DNA from: JAUXIQ01 sp030620925 [NCBI: Nitrospinota bacterium]
GTDB taxonomy: Bacteria; JAUXIQ01
NCBI GenBank assembly: GCA_030620925.1
Contig: JAUXIQ010000090.1
Coordinates: forward strand, 1-7,388
DNA length: 7,388 bases
Direction of reading: 5' to 3'
Position 1 is the stretch's first letter; each line of letters begins with the position of its first letter. The notes under the pieces are model-generated. The model saw nothing but the letters and a program-made list of their open reading frames with translations, had not been told where the DNA came from and did not search any database. A program made the position numbers and the translations under genes. Below, piece after piece: positions 5,270-7,388 of this stretch.

Positions 5270-6399
5270 CCGACCCGGACACATCCTATTATCCGGCGTT
5301 TCTGGAGATCGACCTGAGTGCGGTGGCCCATAATTACCGCCGGATAAGCTCCTGCCTCTCCGGGGGGAGCAGGGCTCTGGCGGTTGTGAAGTCAGACGCA
5401 TACGGGCACGGGGCGGTGCCCGTGGCCCGGGCGCTGGTCGGCGAAGGTGTGGAGATGCTCGGCGTGGTGCTGGTTTCCGAGGGCATGGAGCTCCGCCGGG
5501 AGGGCATCAGCGAACCGATATTAGTTCTGGGGGGGATAACGCCGGAGCAGGTGGAGGGCGTGGTCGAGCACGACCTGACGCAGGTGGTCTTCTCGGCGCA
5601 GGTAGCCCGGGCTCTCTCCCAAAGGGCCGGGGCGGCGGGCCGCCAGGTGAAAGTTCACGTCAAGGTGGATACCGGCCTGGGCCGTCTGGGTCTGAAACCT
5701 GAGGAGCTGGTCTCCTTTCTAGATGCGCTTAAGAAGATGGATAACATTCAGGTCCAGGGTCTACTCACGCACCTGGCCTACCCCGACGGGAGCGATGCGC
5801 AGTTTAACGCCGGACAGGCGGAGCTGCTGAGGTCGCTCCGCGTCCTGGCCGGTGAAGCGGGTTTCAAAGACTTGACCTGCCATTGCGCCAACAGCGCCTC
5901 CGCAGCCCACAACCCGGACCTGCACATGGATATGGTGCGGGCGGGCATCATGCTTTACGGGGTAGCGCCGGCGCGGGGGGTCGGTTCGCACCTCGATCTT
6001 AAGCCGGCGATGCGATGGGTGAGCAGGGTCGTGCACCTCCAGGAATGGGAAGAGGGGACATCCATCAGCTACAACCGCACGTACTTTACCAGCCGCAAGA
6101 GCCGCATCGCCACCATCCCCGTCGGCTATTCCAAGGGCTATAGCTATCTTCTCGCAAACAAGGGGCAGATGCTGGTGGGCGGCCGCAAGGTGCCCGTGGC
6201 GGGCAAGGTCTGCATGGACATGAGCATGGCCGACGTAACCGATGCGGGCCGGGTATCCGTGGGGGACGAGGTGGTCGTCATGGGCCGCCAGGGAGACCAG
6301 GAGATAACCGCCCTGGACATAGCCGAGGCCTTCGGCGGCTCATCTTACGAGGTCCTCTGCCTGGCCGGAAAATGCAACCCCCGCCTTTACCTGGATTAA
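5266..6399 (+). CDS. alr: Alanine racemase
   Basis: Alanine racemase is a PLP enzyme that converts L-alanine to D-alanine for peptidoglycan cross-links. The 377 residues match the normal fold-type III length. The N-terminal barrel carries AVVKSDAYGHG at 39-49, with Lys42 as the expected PLP lysine. HVKVDTGLGRLG at 131-142 supplies Lys133 (the position carbamylated in known structures) and Arg140, and MVRAGIMLYG at 223-232 supplies Arg225, the residue contacting the pyridine nitrogen. The C-terminal domain has SYNRTY at 268-273 (catalytic Tyr269 expected), GKVCMDMSMADVT at 313-325 with Asp318, and SSYEVLCLAG at 359-368. All key residues are present, so it should be active. The ATG overlaps the dnaB stop as ATGA, and no strong Shine-Dalgarno is seen, suggesting translational coupling to dnaB. 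Confidence 0.96.
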   Translation: MTDPDTSYYPAFLEIDLSAVAHNYRRISSCLSGGSRALAVVKSDAYGHGAVPVARALVGEGVEMLGVVLVSEGMELRREGISEPILVLGGITPEQVEGVVEHDLTQVVFSAQVARALSQRAGAAGRQVKVHVKVDTGLGRLGLKPEELVSFLDALKKMDNIQVQGLLTHLAYPDGSDAQFNAGQAELLRSLRVLAGEAGFKDLTCHCANSASAAHNPDLHMDMVRAGIMLYGVAPARGVGSHLDLKPAMRWVSRVVHLQEWEEGTSISYNRTYFTSRKSRIATIPVGYSKGYSYLLANKGQMLVGGRKVPVAGKVCMDMSMADVTDAGRVSVGDEVVVMGRQGDQEITALDIAEAFGGSSYEVLCLAGKCNPRLYLD

Positions 6400-6402
6400 A
6401 CC

Positions 6403-6422
6403 TTGATCGGGAGCGGGATCAA
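6403..6422. repeat. Short stem-loop just after alr
   Basis: TTGATC at 6403-6408 pairs with GATCAA at 6417-6422 around an 8-base loop, three bases after the alr stop codon. No T-run follows, so it is not a standard intrinsic terminator; it could stabilise the 3' end of the message. Confidence 0.35.
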
Positions 6423-6439
6423 AGCGTGTCCTCACGGTT

Positions 6440-6515
6440 TCATGCGGGGTGACGTGAGCTTTCCCATGATGCTCACTCCGCCCGACTTTGTGCCCGACCC
6501 TTACCTCCCGCATGA
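6440..6515. repeat. Nested inverted repeats in the alr-tgt spacer
   Basis: An outer stem pairs TCATGCGGG at 6440-6448 with CCCGCATGA at 6507-6515 (nine perfect pairs, and one G-U inside). Within it GTGAGC at 6454-6459 pairs with GCTCAC at 6471-6476 around an 11-base loop. The remaining arm holds two copies of CCCGAC (6481-6486 and 6493-6498). The outer right arm overlaps the TG of a candidate tgt promoter. It could be a folded transcript or protein-binding DNA; no T-run follows either stem, so a terminator is unlikely. Confidence 0.45.
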
Positions 6516-6521
6516 TACAAT
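6513..6521 (+). promoter_or_regulatory. Candidate extended -10 promoter of tgt
   Basis: TGATACAAT fits the extended -10 pattern, with TACAAT at 6516-6521 matching 5 of 6 consensus bases. I find no good -35 at 16-18 bases. The expected start near 6528 is about 38 bases before the tgt ATG. Together with the 166-base gap after alr, it suggests tgt may be transcribed separately. Inference only. Confidence 0.35.
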
Positions 6522-6565
6522 GCTTCCCTGTATCCACACTTTCAGACGTTTGCAATCAGGCTGCC

Positions 6566-7388
6566 ATGTCAATCGGATTTGAGCTAATACATCAGGATAA
6601 GACCACACGAGCCAGGGCCGGAATCCTGCACACGCCCCACGGCGAGGTGCGCACCCCTCTATTCATGCCCGTGGGTACTCAGGGCACCGTAAAGGCCATG
6701 ACCCCCGAAGAGCTCGTCGAGAACGGCACGCAGATGCTCCTCAGCAACACTTACCATCTCTACCTCAGGCCCGGCCACCGGATCGTCCAGGGACTGGGCG
6801 GTCTGCATAAGTTTATGAACTGGGACGGACCGATCCTGACCGACAGCGGCGGGTTTCAGATATACAGCATGGCCGATCTGGCCAAAGTCACCGATGAAGG
6901 GGTGCACTTCAAGTCTCACCTGGACGGCTCCGGGCAGTTCCTCTCCCCCGAAAATTCGGTGGAAGTGCAGGAAGCGCTGGGCGCCGACTTCATCACCGTC
7001 CTGGACGAATGTCTCTCCTATCCGGCCACCCGCGAAGCCGCGCTCGCCTCTATGGAGCTAACGCTCAAATGGGCGAGGCGAAGCCGGGATGCGCACGTAC
7101 GGGGCGACCAGGCCCTCTTCGGCATAGTTCAGGGCGGGATGTTCAAAGACCTGAGGGAGCGCTGCTCGAGAGAGCTCATCGCCATGGATTTCGCGGGCTA
7201 TGCGGTCGGCGGTCTCAACGTGGGCGAATCCAAGGGGCTCACCCGCGAGATACTTGCTCATACCATGGATTTTCTTCCTCATGACAGGCCGCGCTATCTC
7301 ATGGGCGTGGGCACGCCGCTGGACACACTGGAAGCCATCTCCCAGGGGATCGATCTTTTCGATTGCGTCATGCCCACGCGAAACGCCA
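6566..7388 (+). CDS. tgt: Queuine/preQ1 tRNA-guanine transglycosylase, N-terminal part
   Basis: Tgt swaps guanine 34 in the anticodon of GUN tRNAs (Asp, Asn, His, Tyr) for the queuosine precursor preQ1. The window holds 274 complete residues of a protein normally near 370-380, so the C-terminal zinc site is off the right edge. Seen are FELIHQDKTTRARAGILHT at 5-23, TPLFMPVGTQGTVK at 30-43, LLSNTYHLYLRPG at 58-70, LTDSGGFQIYS at 91-101 with general acid Asp93, VLDEC at 145-149 with base-recognising Asp147, GIVQGG at 186-191, AVGGLNVGE at 213-221, and FDCVMPTRNA at 265-274 with nucleophile Asp266. The ATG at 6566 gives the family N-terminus; CAGG lies five bases upstream. An in-frame ATG at 6512 would add 18 unrelated residues and has no ribosome site. 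Confidence 0.96.
   Translation, partial: MSIGFELIHQDKTTRARAGILHTPHGEVRTPLFMPVGTQGTVKAMTPEELVENGTQMLLSNTYHLYLRPGHRIVQGLGGLHKFMNWDGPILTDSGGFQIYSMADLAKVTDEGVHFKSHLDGSGQFLSPENSVEVQEALGADFITVLDECLSYPATREAALASMELTLKWARRSRDAHVRGDQALFGIVQGGMFKDLRERCSRELIAMDFAGYAVGGLNVGESKGLTREILAHTMDFLPHDRPRYLMGVGTPLDTLEAISQGIDLFDCVMPTRNA

Noticed and set aside
6512-6565. ATG start that would extend Tgt by 18 residues
   Set aside because: No ribosome site, and the family N-terminus begins at the later ATG.
6400-6565. preQ1 riboswitch or tRNA upstream of tgt
   Set aside because: No preQ1-type pseudoknot sequence and no T-loop (GTTCRANNC) or acceptor pairing could be found on either strand; only the inverted repeats remain.
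7009-7284. Open frames in both directions within tgt (7009-7284 plus, 7058-7282 minus)
   Set aside because: They overlap the conserved Tgt core in other frames and have no family features.

Overview
This window looks like an ordinary bacterial chromosomal housekeeping locus of moderate to high GC content. The genes point to a bacterium with the MEP isoprenoid pathway (IspE), peptidoglycan (alanine racemase) and queuosine-type tRNA modification (Tgt). The order rpsF-ssb-rpsR-DUF2232-rplI-dnaB is shared by Firmicutes and several deep-branching or Deltaproteobacteria-like phyla. Protein sequence alone does not let me place it; an uncultured lineage near the Deltaproteobacteria, Nitrospirota, NC10 or Omnitrophota is my low-confidence guess.

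Layout: positions 1-583 hold the N-terminal two thirds of ispE on the minus strand, running off the left edge. An AT-rich divergent spacer (584-811) carries a tandem 10-bp repeat and a palindrome. All other genes are on the plus strand: rpsF (S6, with an unusual repeat-built acidic tail), ssb (overlapping rpsF by one base), rpsR (zinc-type S18, behind a possible internal promoter), a polytopic YybS/DUF2232 membrane protein, rplI (L9), dnaB (replicative helicase, best start a GTG with a strong Shine-Dalgarno), alr (overlapping dnaB by four bases) and the 5' part of tgt, which runs off the right edge.

The genes link translation (S6 and S18 are direct partners in the 30S platform; L9 is in the 50S), replication (SSB and DnaB), cell-wall precursor supply (D-alanine) and anticodon modification. 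No mobile element, CRISPR array, tRNA or defence gene was seen. The points most worth a second look are the tandem-repeat tail of S6, GTTAAC-centred palindromes confined to spacers, a nested inverted-repeat structure between alr and tgt, and the lack of gdpP between DUF2232 and rplI. I see no convincing new biological system here.
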